A stretch of 64,000 nt of DNA, taken from the NCBI RefSeq assembly GCF_029866485.1, contig NZ_CP092332.1, positions 1,674,001 to 1,738,000 of the forward strand, written 5' to 3'. Position 1 is the stretch's first letter, and each line of letters begins with the position of its first letter. Positions 1 through 8,142 of the stretch are shown in pieces. Origin of the DNA: Flavobacterium keumense (GTDB taxonomy: Bacteria > Bacteroidota > Bacteroidia > Flavobacteriales > Flavobacteriaceae). The notes under the pieces are model-generated. The model ran no database searches and was not told the DNA's origin. It was given only the letters and a program-made list of their open reading frames with translations. Made by a program: the position numbers and the translations under genes.

Positions 1-116
1 TTTTCTTCGGCACTTGGCAAAGGAACTTCAACTACTTCGGTTAGTTTTTTCTTGTTGCAAGAGAATAAAATAAAAAAGAATATTACATAAATTACTTTTA
101 AAAAGTGTTTTTTCAT
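1..116 (-). CDS. Lipoprotein, N-terminal part only (runs off the window)
   Basis: The gene begins at the ATG whose complement is at 114-116 and runs leftward out of the window, so only about 38 residues are visible. They show a Lys-rich n-region, a hydrophobic core and a lipobox L-F-S-C with Cys20, so the product is very probably an exported lipoprotein. After the cysteine come three lysines and an acidic stretch. It starts 7 bp after the acyl-CoA-binding protein gene and is probably the last visible gene of the cdsA-psd transcript. The rest of the protein is not in the window, so no function can be given. Confidence 0.7.
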   Translation of the reverse strand, partial: MKKHFLKVIYVIFFFILFSCNKKKLTEVVEVPLPSAEE

Positions 117-123
117 GACTTGT

Positions 124-393
124 TTATTTTTTCAATAAAGAATTGATGATTTCAATATAGTTTTCTTTAGCTTCCTCAATAGATATATGGCTGATTTGCA
201 TCCAAGCATTTAGTTTGAAAGCATTTCGTAAATCAAAATTATCGGATTGTCCGTATTGGGCTGAACCAGAAGTTGCTTGTTTGTAAAATGCATACAAACG
301 TAGTTGTACGTCTTGTGGTAGGGAAGCCTGCGTCATTTTTGAAGCCTCATTAACTGCTTCGTCAAATTGTTTATCTAGATCGTTCTCAATCAT
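124..393 (-). CDS. Acyl-CoA-binding protein (ACBP family)
   Basis: This 89-residue protein has the usual size of a stand-alone ACBP, a four-helix protein that binds long-chain acyl-CoA in the cytoplasm. Family features are visible: L-x-L-Y-A-F-Y-K-Q-A-T near residues 32-42, then an N-A-F-K-L-N-A-W segment near 57-64 and the S-x-E-E-A-K-x-x-Y-I helix near 71-81. Its ATG overlaps the stop codon of psd by one base (TAATG), which implies translational coupling. Lying directly after cdsA and psd, it plausibly serves acyl-CoA supply or buffering for phospholipid synthesis; that role is inferred from context. Confidence 0.88.
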   Translation of the reverse strand: MIENDLDKQFDEAVNEASKMTQASLPQDVQLRLYAFYKQATSGSAQYGQSDNFDLRNAFKLNAWMQISHISIEEAKENYIEIINSLLKK

Positions 394-1046
394 TACGCTT
401 TGGTTGCAATAACTGTTTTTCCGCCGATGGCTTTTTGATTTAATACTACATTAATTGGAGTTCCTAAAGGTAAAAATAAATCTACTCTTGAACCAAATTT
501 GATGAAACCAGCATCAGTTCCTTGAATTACTTGCATTCCTTCTTCGGCGTAGTTTACAATTCGCTTTGCTAACGCACCAGCGATTTGTCTGTACAATACT
601 TCTCCAAATGATTTATTTTCAACTACGATAGTCGTTCTTTCATTTTCTTCGCTAGCTTTTGGGTGCCAAGCTACTAAAAATTTTCCAGGATGGTATTTGC
701 TAAATTTTATAATACCTCCCATTGGATAACGGGTAACATGCACGTTTATTGGCGACATGAATATAGAAACTTGTAGGCGTTTGTCTTTGAAATATTCACC
801 CTCGTACACCTCTTCAATAACAACAACTTTCCCATCAACAGGAGAAAGAATTTGATCTTCGTTTAAGATAAAAGTTCGTTTTGGATTTCTAAAAAATTGA
901 AGTATAATTATTAAAAAAACAATTGCTATAATTTGAATCGTCATTTTAATCCAGCTAGTGTCAATCAGATTGTCACTTACTAATAGTACAATGGCAGTGA
1001 TACAAGTGCCTAATAAAATGGATTGAGCTCCTTCTTTATGAAACAT
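393..1046 (-). CDS. psd: Phosphatidylserine decarboxylase, short type
   Basis: Psd converts phosphatidylserine to phosphatidylethanolamine at the inner membrane, using a pyruvoyl group made by self-cleavage. The F-G-S-R motif near residue 186 supplies the serine that becomes pyruvoyl. The N-terminus has two hydrophobic segments (about residues 10-25 and 36-52), followed by R-N-P-K-R and S-P-V-D-G-K-V, both typical of the roughly 220-residue form. I chose the ATG giving M-F-H-K-E-G. An in-frame ATG 30 bp upstream (1076) would add ten residues and a longer overlap with cdsA. The chosen start still overlaps the cdsA 3' end by about 11 bp. Conserved His and Asp residues lie in M-S-P-I-N-V-H-V-T-R. 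Confidence 0.93.
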   Translation of the reverse strand: MFHKEGAQSILLGTCITAIVLLVSDNLIDTSWIKMTIQIIAIVFLIIILQFFRNPKRTFILNEDQILSPVDGKVVVIEEVYEGEYFKDKRLQVSIFMSPINVHVTRYPMGGIIKFSKYHPGKFLVAWHPKASEENERTTIVVENKSFGEVLYRQIAGALAKRIVNYAEEGMQVIQGTDAGFIKFGSRVDLFLPLGTPINVVLNQKAIGGKTVIATKA

Positions 1047-1926
1047 AAGATAAAATTTGATAAAATAAGTATACAATTGGTGCTACAAATATAACACTAT
1101 CTAGACGATCTAAAATACCTCCATGCCCAGGCATTATTTTACCACTGTCTTTGACTTGGGCAATTCGTTTAAATTTAGATTCAATTAAGTCGCCAATAGT
1201 TCCAAAAACACCAGCAATTAATGCGATAAAAACCCATATTAAGATAGATCTTTCACTAAAATCAGGATTTGGTTTGATGTATAATTTTGAAATTAGATAT
1301 CCAGCAAAAACAGCAAACACAATACCGCCAAGGAATCCTTCAATTGTTTTTTTAGGAGATATGCGTTCGTATAATTTATGTTTTCCTATTGATTTTCCAA
1401 CCAAATAAGCAAATGTATCATTAGTCCAAATGAGAATAAATAATCCGATAATTATTTTAGGATTGTAATCTTTTATTCCGAAAGAAATTTTAACAATGAA
1501 TATAAATGGTAATAGTATGTAGCCTATTAGGTATAAGTATTTCCAAAGTTTTGTAATAGTTTGTTCTTTATTATCAAATAAAAAGAATAAGCATTTAATA
1601 AAGATTAAAATAGTAATCGTCAGTAATCCTATATTTAATTGTTCAATATCAATACCAAGTTCAGTAGGTCTTTCGCGTAAATTTGATAAATAATCGTTTG
1701 TTTCTGTTTGATAGTAACTGATTAAGCTAATTATAGAATAAGATAAGCTCACAAAAGAAAGAGGAAGGATTGTATTCAATTTCACTAGATTGCAAAACTC
1801 ATAGGTAGCAATAATCAGAAAAATTCCGAATAGTAGGATAAAGCTTTCCGTAGAATATAGAATAGAGGATAGTAAGAGTGTAATATAAATTACTCCAGAA
1901 ATCCCTCTTTTAAGTGTTTCATTCAT
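1036..1926 (-). CDS. cdsA: Phosphatidate cytidylyltransferase
   Basis: CdsA makes CDP-diacylglycerol from phosphatidic acid and CTP, the branch point of phospholipid synthesis. The 296-residue protein is almost entirely hydrophobic with about seven to eight membrane helices. Near the C-terminus it carries the full family signature: S-K-F-K-R, then K-D-S-G-K-I-M-P-G-H-G-G-I-L-D-R-L-D-S. Its ATG lies one base after the LUD gene, and its 3' end overlaps psd, so LUD-cdsA-psd-ACBP reads as one transcript. The next enzymes in line (CdsA then Psd) match consecutive needs of phosphatidylethanolamine synthesis; the intervening PssA is not in the window. Confidence 0.95.
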   Translation of the reverse strand: MNETLKRGISGVIYITLLLSSILYSTESFILLFGIFLIIATYEFCNLVKLNTILPLSFVSLSYSIISLISYYQTETNDYLSNLRERPTELGIDIEQLNIGLLTITILIFIKCLFFLFDNKEQTITKLWKYLYLIGYILLPFIFIVKISFGIKDYNPKIIIGLFILIWTNDTFAYLVGKSIGKHKLYERISPKKTIEGFLGGIVFAVFAGYLISKLYIKPNPDFSERSILIWVFIALIAGVFGTIGDLIESKFKRIAQVKDSGKIMPGHGGILDRLDSVIFVAPIVYLFYQILSYVS

Positions 1927-1927
1927 C

Positions 1928-2530
1928 TTAAAGATCCTCTAAAAGCAATAAATACAAGTTCTTTGCAGCACTTCCGTACTGTGTAAAGTCTTCTTCTCTA
2001 GCTTTTTCAAAGTATTTTATTGTGGTAATATTAGTTGGGTAATTTTTCTCGTATTTCTTTTTTATTGCACTTAATCCGTCGCTTTTAGCTCTGATGATTT
2101 GGCTTGTAGTAGCAATCACAACTATACTAGCAGGCAATTCGTTAAATTTGAATTGTTTGATTTGATTTGACGAAAATAAAATAGAGCCATCTTCGGCAAT
2201 TAAATTTTCACAGCTAGTTAATAAAAAGGCTGGATGATCGGGTTTAATATAGGGTAATTTATTTTCATCAAGTAAATGAAAAAGAGTAGTATCAAAACAA
2301 ATTACTTCTTTTTCAAACCAATCGTTTTCCTCTAAGATGTTTTCAAATTGTTCACTTACTTCTTTTTTGTTTTCACAGTAGATGAATTTTCCGCCATTCT
2401 TTTTGAAATGATAAATAAAAGCTTCGTCAACAGCCATTGTTACTTCAGGTAGAAATTGGCTCTGTTCGTTGCCTTTATCTTCTTCAGAAGCCGGATTATT
2501 GGAACTAAATAATTTTTTAAAAAGACTCAT
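1928..2530 (-). CDS. LUD-domain protein (LutC/YkgG family)
   Basis: The 200-residue protein resembles the LUD domain of LutC/YkgG, the small subunit of a three-part lactate-oxidation system. The segment L-L-T-S-C-E-N-L-I-A-E-D-G-S-I-L-F (about residues 102-118) matches the conserved core of that fold, and the C-terminus is an L-L-L-L-E-D-L tail. No lutA or lutB neighbour is present. Instead it leads the cdsA-psd-ACBP transcript, as an orphan LUD gene. A lactate role is therefore uncertain and the real substrate is unknown. Its promoter is likely just upstream at 2570-2577. Confidence 0.75.
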   Translation of the reverse strand: MSLFKKLFSSNNPASEEDKGNEQSQFLPEVTMAVDEAFIYHFKKNGGKFIYCENKKEVSEQFENILEENDWFEKEVICFDTTLFHLLDENKLPYIKPDHPAFLLTSCENLIAEDGSILFSSNQIKQFKFNELPASIVVIATTSQIIRAKSDGLSAIKKKYEKNYPTNITTIKYFEKAREEDFTQYGSAAKNLYLLLLEDL

Positions 2531-2569
2531 ATCCTATTTGAACTACTTAAAATATTGTTTGAAAACGTT

Positions 2570-2577
2570 CAAAGATA
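2570..2577 (-). promoter_or_regulatory. Bacteroidota -7 promoter box for the LUD-cdsA-psd operon
   Basis: On the minus strand the sequence reads TATCTTTG, an exact TAnnTTTG, about 40 bp before the LUD start codon. A TTTG lies upstream inside the ftsH terminator with a spacer of 14 nt, shorter than the usual roughly 19-21, so only the -7 box is convincing. Confidence 0.5.
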
Positions 2578-2618
2578 AAAAAATCTTAATTCAAAAGTCA
2601 CTTTTGAATTAAGATTTT
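2577..2618 (-). terminator. Rho-independent terminator of the rsfS-ftsH transcript
   Basis: An 18-bp perfect stem (AAAATCTTAATTCAAAAG paired with its complement across a 3-nt loop) is followed on the minus strand by a run of T. It sits between the ftsH stop and the LUD start, which separates the two minus-strand transcripts. Confidence 0.75.
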
Positions 2619-2640
2619 AATAATAATTGATAATTTAAAA

Positions 2641-4563
2641 TTAAGAGACTACTTCTTCCAAGTTTTCGTCAAAGTCTCTTTTTCCAAAAATAGCTTCTAA
2701 ATCATCTTTAAATATGACTTCTTTTTCAATTAAAATATCTGCTAATTGATTCAGTTTATCTTTATTATCCTCTAATATTTGAATCGCTCTTTGGTATTGA
2801 CCTTCGATTAAAGTAGAGATTTCTTCGTCAATTACTTTAGCAGTTTCGTCAGAATATGGTTTTGAGAAACTGTATTCACTTTGGCCCGAAGAATCATAGT
2901 AAGTAACGTTTCCAATTTTCTCATTCAATCCATAAACGGTAACCATTGCTCTAGCTTGGCGAGTTACTTTTTCTAAGTCACTTAGTGCTCCGGTAGAAAT
3001 TCTATTGAAGATTACTTTTTCAGCAGCTCTTCCTCCCATGGTAGCACACATTTCATCAAGCATTTGGTCCGGACGAACAATTAAACGTTCTTCTGGTAAA
3101 TACCAAGCAGCACCTAAACTTTGTCCTCTTGGAACAATGGTTACTTTGATTAGCGGTGCAGCATGTTCTAACATCCAGCTTACTGTAGCGTGACCCGCTT
3201 CGTGAATGGCAATTGCTTTTTTCTCCTCTGGAGTTACAATTTTATTTTTCTTTTCTAAACCACCAATAATTCTGTCAACAGCGTCTAAGAAATCTTGTTT
3301 GTCAACCGCTGTCTTATTGTTTCTTGCAGCAATCAAAGCCGCTTCGTTACAAACATTGGCAATATCAGCACCAGAAAAACCAGGTGTTTGTTTGGCTAAA
3401 AAGTCCACATCTAATCCTTCTACTTTTTTCAAAGGAGCCAAATGCACTTTAAAGATTTCTCCGCGTTCGCGAATGTCTGGTAAATCAACAAAAATTTGTC
3501 TGTCAAAACGACCTGCACGCATCAATGCTTTGTCTAAAACATCAGCACGGTTGGTAGCGGCTAAAACAATTACATTTGAATTGGTTCCAAAACCATCCAT
3601 CTCCGTTAACAACTGATTCAAAGTGTTTTCACGTTCGTCGTTACCACCTGACATATTGCTTTTTCCTCTGGCTCTACCCACGGCATCTATCTCATCAATG
3701 AAGATGATAGATGGCGATTTTTCTTTGGCTTGCTTGAATAAATCCCTTACACGAGACGCTCCAACCCCCACAAACATTTCCACAAAATCAGAACCTGATA
3801 AAGAGAAGAAAGGTACCTGGGCTTCGCCAGCAACGGCTTTCGCTAACAAGGTTTTTCCAGTTCCCGGAGGCCCTACAAGTAAAGCTCCCTTTGGTATTTT
3901 ACCTCCTAGATTGGTATATTTTTCAGGGTTTTTCAAGAATTCAACAATCTCTTGAATTTCTTCTTTAGCGCCTTCAAGACCAGCTACATCTTTGAAAGTA
4001 GTTTTAATATCGTTTTTTTCATCAAATAGTTTGGCTTTCGATTTTCCAATATTGAAAATTTGTCCGCCACCACCAGCACCACCACCTGACATTCTTCTCA
4101 TGATGAATATCCAAACAGCAATGATTACGATAATTGGCAATAAACTCACAAAAAGATCCGTCCAATTGCTGGTTTTGTCGAATTTAAAATCTTTCAATTT
4201 ACCTTCACTAACTGCTTTCTCTAGTTTAGTTTGGAAAATTTGGTCGTTACCAATTTCCAAAGTATAATGCGGTCCAGCGTTAGGACGATCAAAAACATCT
4301 TTAGCTACTTTTGAATGTGTTTTGTCTTTTAAAGCAGCTGCAGTTAAATACACTTCAGCTTCGCTTTTATTGTATACAATAACTTTTTCTACCTGTCCTT
4401 TTTCAAGATAAGTGTTGAATTTAGAGGAAGTTAATTGCGCAGGCTCCTCAAAATTACTTCCGCCAGTAGCGATACTGATAAAAAGAAAAATTAGAAGAAT
4501 TCCAGCATACACCAACCAAGGACTAACTCTGAATTTATTTGGATTTGGATTGTTATTTGACAT
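2641..4563 (-). CDS. ftsH: ATP-dependent zinc metalloprotease FtsH
   Basis: FtsH is the membrane-bound AAA+ protease that degrades short-lived regulators and damaged membrane proteins. The 640-residue protein has two membrane helices (about 15-34 and 138-155) around a periplasmic domain. A Gly-rich linker and the AAA domain follow: Walker A G-P-P-G-T-G-K-T near 231, Walker B I-I-F-I-D-E-I-D near 290. The second region of homology contains R-A-G-R-F-D-R. The zinc site is H-E-A-G-H near 450. All catalytic residues are present and the length is normal. It follows rsfS by 15 bp and is probably co-transcribed. A strong terminator follows the gene. Confidence 0.97.
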   Translation of the reverse strand: MSNNNPNPNKFRVSPWLVYAGILLIFLFISIATGGSNFEEPAQLTSSKFNTYLEKGQVEKVIVYNKSEAEVYLTAAALKDKTHSKVAKDVFDRPNAGPHYTLEIGNDQIFQTKLEKAVSEGKLKDFKFDKTSNWTDLFVSLLPIIVIIAVWIFIMRRMSGGGAGGGGQIFNIGKSKAKLFDEKNDIKTTFKDVAGLEGAKEEIQEIVEFLKNPEKYTNLGGKIPKGALLVGPPGTGKTLLAKAVAGEAQVPFFSLSGSDFVEMFVGVGASRVRDLFKQAKEKSPSIIFIDEIDAVGRARGKSNMSGGNDERENTLNQLLTEMDGFGTNSNVIVLAATNRADVLDKALMRAGRFDRQIFVDLPDIRERGEIFKVHLAPLKKVEGLDVDFLAKQTPGFSGADIANVCNEAALIAARNNKTAVDKQDFLDAVDRIIGGLEKKNKIVTPEEKKAIAIHEAGHATVSWMLEHAAPLIKVTIVPRGQSLGAAWYLPEERLIVRPDQMLDEMCATMGGRAAEKVIFNRISTGALSDLEKVTRQARAMVTVYGLNEKIGNVTYYDSSGQSEYSFSKPYSDETAKVIDEEISTLIEGQYQRAIQILEDNKDKLNQLADILIEKEVIFKDDLEAIFGKRDFDENLEEVVS

Positions 4564-4578
4564 TTTTAGTGATTTTCT

Positions 4579-4950
4579 TTAGTATTTGTTTTCGATTGAA
4601 ATAATTTTTGCATCTCCCCAAAGGCTTTCAATGTTGTAATATTCACGAATGTGTTTTTGGAAAACGTGAACTACTACATTGACATAGTCCATCAATACCC
4701 ATTCGGCATTATCAGTTCCTTCTACATGCCAAGGCTTGTCTTTTAATTCTTTAGAAACGGTTTTTTGAACGGAGCTCACAATGGCGTTCACTTGAGTATT
4801 CGAGGTTCCGTTGCAGATGATAAAGTAATCGCAAACTGCGGTATCTATTTCTCTTAAATCTAAGATATCAATATCATTTCCTTTTACTTCTTCTATTCCT
4901 TTGATGATGTTTGCAATGAGTACATCATTATTTATAGTCTTTTTCGCCAT
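4579..4950 (-). CDS. rsfS: Ribosome silencing factor RsfS
   Basis: RsfS (RsfA/YbeB/Iojap family) binds protein L14 on the 50S subunit and blocks subunit joining when nutrients are scarce. The 123-residue protein is full length. It shows the family's pattern: I-D-I-L-D-L-R, then V-C-D-Y-F-I-I-C-N-G-T-S-N-T-Q-V near 39-54, W-H-V-E-G-T-D-N-A-E-W-V-L-M-D-Y near 74-89, then V-V-V-H-V-F-Q near 92-98. It begins the rsfS-ftsH unit, divergent from birA across a 97-bp gap that must hold both promoters. Confidence 0.95.
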   Translation of the reverse strand: MAKKTINNDVLIANIIKGIEEVKGNDIDILDLREIDTAVCDYFIICNGTSNTQVNAIVSSVQKTVSKELKDKPWHVEGTDNAEWVLMDYVNVVVHVFQKHIREYYNIESLWGDAKIISIENKY

Positions 4951-5047
4951 GAATTATTTTTAATATAAGTTGGTAAAGTTACCATTTTTTGTGATTATTT
5001 TTGAACCATTAACAGAATATTACATTCTGTCTTGCAAAAAATAGTAC

Positions 5048-5776
5048 ATGAAACTAATCAAACTCGATGCCATAGATTCTACTAACGAATTTCTAAAAGG
5101 GATATCCAGTAAAGAAGCGCTCGAAAACTTTACTGTGGTTACTGCCGAAAATCAAACCAAAGGGAAGGGGCAAATGGGAGCTGTTTGGAATTCAGAAGTA
5201 GGTAAAAATCTAATAATGAGTGTTTTGGTTAAGGATTTTTTATTAGAAATCACTCAAGTGTTCAACTTAAATATTGCCGTTTCTTTAGCCGTTATTACAG
5301 CTTTAAAAAAGAATAACATCCCTGATTTGAGTATCAAATGGCCAAACGACATTCTGTCAGCCAATAAAAAAATTGGAGGCATTTTGATTGAAAATAGCAT
5401 TAAAAGTGATGGAACTATCTTGTCAATCGTTGGTTTAGGATTGAATGTCAACCAAACTAATTTTGAAGGTTTGCCAAAAGCGTCTTCTTTGGCAGTGGTA
5501 ACAGGAAAAGAATTCGATAAAGAAAAGTTGCTTTTGGAAATTATTGCACACTTAGAAATGAATGTAGCTGCGAGTAAACTAAATCCAGCTTCGTTGCGGC
5601 AACAATTTGTGGACTTGTTGTATAAAAAAGGAGTGCCAATGCCATTTGCTAATTCGAAGGATGAAAAATTCATGGGAATGATTCAAGGAATATCTCCTGT
5701 TGGGAGGTTGCAAGTCTTGTTAGAAGACGATTCTGTTGCCGAATTTGATATCAAAGAAATTCAAATGTTATATTAA
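5048..5776 (+). CDS. birA: Biotin--[acetyl-CoA-carboxylase] ligase
   Basis: The enzyme activates biotin to biotinyl-AMP and transfers it to the biotin carrier protein of acetyl-CoA carboxylase. The 242-residue protein begins at the catalytic domain, with S-T-N-E near 11-14, the ligand loop K-G-K-G-Q-M-G-A-V-W near 38-47, and the K-W-P-N-D-I motif with the catalytic lysine near 99-104. An SH3-like C-terminal domain follows. There is no N-terminal helix-turn-helix, so this is the class I (non-repressor) form, as usual in Bacteroidota. It is transcribed divergently from rsfS and ends in a strong hairpin. Confidence 0.93.
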   Translation: MKLIKLDAIDSTNEFLKGISSKEALENFTVVTAENQTKGKGQMGAVWNSEVGKNLIMSVLVKDFLLEITQVFNLNIAVSLAVITALKKNNIPDLSIKWPNDILSANKKIGGILIENSIKSDGTILSIVGLGLNVNQTNFEGLPKASSLAVVTGKEFDKEKLLLEIIAHLEMNVAASKLNPASLRQQFVDLLYKKGVPMPFANSKDEKFMGMIQGISPVGRLQVLLEDDSVAEFDIKEIQMLY

Positions 5777-5810
5777 CAAAAAAGGGCTGTAATTTTACAG
5801 CCCTTTTTTG
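5777..5810. terminator. Bidirectional terminator between birA and the SRPBCC gene
   Basis: The stem pairs AAAAAAGGGCTGTAA with TTACAGCCCTTTTTT. T-runs follow on both strands, so it serves the converging birA and pyrE-SRPBCC transcripts. Confidence 0.85.
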
Positions 5811-5826
5811 TTATCGTATTTAAATA

Positions 5827-6219
5827 TTATAATTTGTGCATATTCTCCACCAAGGTTTCAATGAATTTTTGGATAGGTCCTTTAATCATCATCGCCATCA
5901 TGGGGTTGAAATCGCCTTCAAAATCTAGCTTTACATCAGCACTATTTTCAGAAATCGCGTCAATGGAAGCGGTTAAAGTAAAAGGCAATTTATCGCTAGC
6001 AGCACCTAAAACGAGTTGGGTTGGAGCCAGTTTTTCTTTAATCACTAATTTGATTTCAGGCATTCCTTTTAAACCAAAAATAAAAGCGTCAGCGCCAATC
6101 ACTTCAAATTTTGCAATATTTTCAGGCATTAATTGTTCAAAGTTTTTTACATCAGACAATAAATTAAATAATTCTTGTGCTGATTTTTGAACACTCACTT
6201 TTGGACTTTCTAAATTCAT
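5827..6219 (-). CDS. SRPBCC-family protein (START-like lipid-binding fold)
   Basis: The 130-residue protein fits a compact SRPBCC/START-like domain: an opening beta strand with S-V-Q-K-S-A-Q-E-L-F-N-L-L-S-D-V-K-N-F-E-Q-L-M-P, a mid-domain D-A-F-I-F-G-L-K-G-M, and a long C-terminal helix with F-I-E-T-L-V-E-N-M-H. Such domains bind hydrophobic ligands, but the ligand here cannot be told from sequence. It starts 16 bp after pyrE and is likely co-transcribed. No signal peptide or membrane segment is seen, so it is cytoplasmic. Confidence 0.75.
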   Translation of the reverse strand: MNLESPKVSVQKSAQELFNLLSDVKNFEQLMPENIAKFEVIGADAFIFGLKGMPEIKLVIKEKLAPTQLVLGAASDKLPFTLTASIDAISENSADVKLDFEGDFNPMMAMMIKGPIQKFIETLVENMHKL

Positions 6220-6235
6220 CTGGTTTTATTTCAAA

Positions 6236-6877
6236 TTACACATTCCAAGTCGAAGGATTCACGTTCCATTCACTCAAGGTTTGTAGTTCTTCTTCGGTAA
6301 TGTAAGTTTTGGCTACAGCCAAGCTCAATAAATTTTGATAGTTGCTTAAAGTATACAATTCCACATTAGCATTTTTGAAATTTTGCTCGGCTAAATCAAA
6401 TCCATACGTAAAAATAGCAGCCATTCCTTTGACATTAGCTCCTGCTTCTTTCAAAGCTTCCACAGCAAGTAAACTACTGTTTCCGGTACTAATTAAGTCT
6501 TCCACCACTACTACATTTTGTCCTTTCTGTAAAAATCCTTCGACTTGATTTTGTCTACCGTGTTTTTTAGGTTCTGGACGAACATACACAAATGGCAATC
6601 CCATACATTCGGCAACAAGAATACCAATTCCAATGGCTCCAGTAGCAACTCCTGCAATCACGTCGGGCTTACCAAATTGTTTTTCAATATTTTTGGCAAA
6701 CTCATCGCGAACATAATTTCGGATGGCTGGAAAGGAAAGAATGAGTCGGTTGTCGCAATAGATTGGCGATTTCCATCCAGAAGCCCATGTAAAAGGATTT
6801 CTTGGATTCAATTTAATTGCATTTATTTGCAAAAGCAATTCGGCTGTTTTTTCGGCTGTTTCTTTATTAAAAATCAT
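6236..6877 (-). CDS. pyrE: Orotate phosphoribosyltransferase
   Basis: PyrE joins orotate to PRPP to give orotidine 5'-monophosphate in pyrimidine synthesis. The PRPP motif V-V-V-V-E-D-L-I-S-T-G-N-S is near residues 124-136. The K-K-H-G-R loop near 106-110 and W-x-S-G-W-K-S-P-I-Y near the N-terminus are also present. I start at the ATG giving M-I-F-N-K-E-T, because it leaves about 214 residues, the usual length; an in-frame start 33 bp upstream would run into the NUDIX gene. The gene is divergent from the NUDIX gene with only about 7 bp between the start codons, so the promoters must overlap the opposite coding sequences. Confidence 0.95.
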   Translation of the reverse strand: MIFNKETAEKTAELLLQINAIKLNPRNPFTWASGWKSPIYCDNRLILSFPAIRNYVRDEFAKNIEKQFGKPDVIAGVATGAIGIGILVAECMGLPFVYVRPEPKKHGRQNQVEGFLQKGQNVVVVEDLISTGNSSLLAVEALKEAGANVKGMAAIFTYGFDLAEQNFKNANVELYTLSNYQNLLSLAVAKTYITEEELQTLSEWNVNPSTWNV

Positions 6878-6884
6878 AGTGCAA

Positions 6885-7487
6885 ATGTATAAAGTTTTTG
6901 TGAACGACAAACCACTTTTTTTAACAAATCATATCTCTAAGGAGACCGATTTTCAATTGTTTTTGTTAGAAAGTATTGACATCGAACAGCTTATTGTAAA
7001 AATTTTCCAAAATAAAATTCAAAAAGCCTATTTGTATCATCCTGATGAAAAGGAAATTTTGAAAACGTTAAAAGAAAAAATCCCTGTAAATAAAGCGGGT
7101 GGAGGCTTGGTGTACAATAAAAAAGGGGAGGTGCTTTTTATTTTTAGAAATGGAAAATGGGATTTGCCTAAAGGCGGCACCAACAAAGGAGAAGCAATTG
7201 AAGACACCGCCATGCGCGAAGTAGAAGAAGAAACAGGCGTTGGAAAACTCAAAGTGACCCAAAAACTTCAAAAAACCTACCACGTTTTTAAGCGTAACGG
7301 CAAGTACCGACTTAAAATAACGCATTGGTTTGAAATGACTTCTGATTATGATGGAACACTAGTAGGTCAAGCCGAAGAAGGCATTGAGAAAGTAGCTTGG
7401 TTGAGTCCATTGCAAATCAAAGAAGCCTTGAAAAACTCCTATGAAAATATCAAATTATTATTTGAAGAAGAAAAGCTCCTGAAATAG
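6885..7487 (+). CDS. NUDIX hydrolase
   Basis: The 200-residue protein has an N-terminal region of about 65 residues not typical of the core fold, then a NUDIX domain. The NUDIX box reads G-G-T-N-K-G-E-A-I-E-D-T-A-M-R-E-V-E-E-E-T-G-V and matches G-x5-E-x7-R-E-x2-E-E-x-G-x. That box binds the divalent metal used to hydrolyse nucleoside diphosphates linked to another group. The substrate is unknown. An in-frame GTG lies six bases upstream, but the ATG is preferred. The stop codon falls inside the loop of the terminator hairpin at 7471-7497. Confidence 0.88.
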   Translation: MYKVFVNDKPLFLTNHISKETDFQLFLLESIDIEQLIVKIFQNKIQKAYLYHPDEKEILKTLKEKIPVNKAGGGLVYNKKGEVLFIFRNGKWDLPKGGTNKGEAIEDTAMREVEEETGVGKLKVTQKLQKTYHVFKRNGKYRLKITHWFEMTSDYDGTLVGQAEEGIEKVAWLSPLQIKEALKNSYENIKLLFEEEKLLK

Positions 7488-7497
7488 GAGCTTTTTT
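7471..7497 (+). terminator. Terminator overlapping the end of the NUDIX gene
   Basis: AAAAGCTCCT and AGGAGCTTTTTT form the stem around the loop GAAAT, which contains part of the stop codon. The hairpin therefore begins inside the coding sequence. Confidence 0.8.
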
Positions 7498-7562
7498 ATG
7501 GGTTTTGTTTGGAGCTGTATCTGATAAAACGAATTTTCATTATATTTGGTTTTAGCTTAGCT

Positions 7563-7585
7563 CAAAGTCAGTAGACTTTGCAGCG
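7563..7585. repeat. Short hairpin repeat, copy 1 (CAAAGTC-N4-GACTTTG-CAGCG)
   Basis: A 7-bp inverted repeat with a 4-nt loop is followed by CAGCG. A near-identical element lies at 15482-15505, at the 3' end of a lipoprotein gene. It looks like a dispersed genomic repeat rather than a terminator, since no T-run follows. Confidence 0.5.
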
Positions 7586-7626
7586 AGTATATTTAAAGTA
7601 GCAACTACACATAATTAAAAAATAAA

Positions 7627-7821
7627 ATGGCAAAAGAACCTTTCGCAGCGAAACTCACTTCCCTATGGATAGGAGGTTTTTTCTTCTGGATTTTAAAAGG
7701 ATTTAAAGGAAAAATAACAGACCTGTTTGTTAAAGAATATGAAAACAGAAATGTTTGGGTTGGATATATGATTACTTTAATATTAGCTGGAATAATTGTT
7801 TATTTATTAGTAAGGAATTAA
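7627..7821 (+). CDS. Small membrane protein, unknown
   Basis: This 64-residue ORF has a hydrophobic, aromatic patch near residues 11-24, a basic middle and a clear membrane helix at about 45-62. I do not recognise the family. It is followed by what looks like the remains of another small membrane-protein gene, so both may belong to one gene pair that is decaying. The start is supported only by the ATG and its distance from the upstream repeat. Confidence 0.45.
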   Translation: MAKEPFAAKLTSLWIGGFFFWILKGFKGKITDLFVKEYENRNVWVGYMITLILAGIIVYLLVRN

Positions 7822-8066
7822 GTTCGATTTTAAGTAATAATGAAACACCGATAGCGAGGGATACTGCAAAAGAACAAGTACTAAAGAGAGTAAAAAGATG
7901 AGCATTAAAAGCAATAGGATTAATTATAGTAGGTATTTTTGGTATTTATTACATCTATAAGCATCCGAACAAAACTTTTCCAACCAAAGATTTTGGTGGT
8001 TATATGGGAGCAGTTACTCTTATTATTCTTGGCATAATGATGTTGTTTGGGAAAATTGCTTTGTAA
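7822..8066 (+). pseudogene. Probable remnant of a small membrane-protein gene
   Basis: From about 7824 one reading frame gives a plausible soluble stretch rich in charged residues, ending R-V-K-R, and is then interrupted by TGA at 7899-7901. The same frame continues to a TAA at 8064-8066 with two convincing membrane helices separated by a short basic and aromatic loop. There is no ATG at a suitable place in that frame. The continuity of protein-like sequence across the stop suggests a gene broken by one substitution or indel. It could instead be chance open sequence. Nothing else is seen in this gap up to 8142. Confidence 0.35.
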
Positions 8067-8142
8067 TTTTTTAGTTGTTTTTTGTCATAGAATGCGTAGC
8101 AAGTTAATTTTACAAAGTTAGTATTCCATCTAAAAATCGATA

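Noticed and set aside
1151..1408. Plus-strand open frame of 85 codons opposite cdsA
   Set aside because: It lies wholly antisense to a well-supported gene and shows no protein-like composition or motif; it is a shadow of the cdsA reading frame.
3206..3616. Plus-strand open frame of 136 codons opposite ftsH
   Set aside because: Antisense to the AAA domain of FtsH, without any recognisable motif or start signal.
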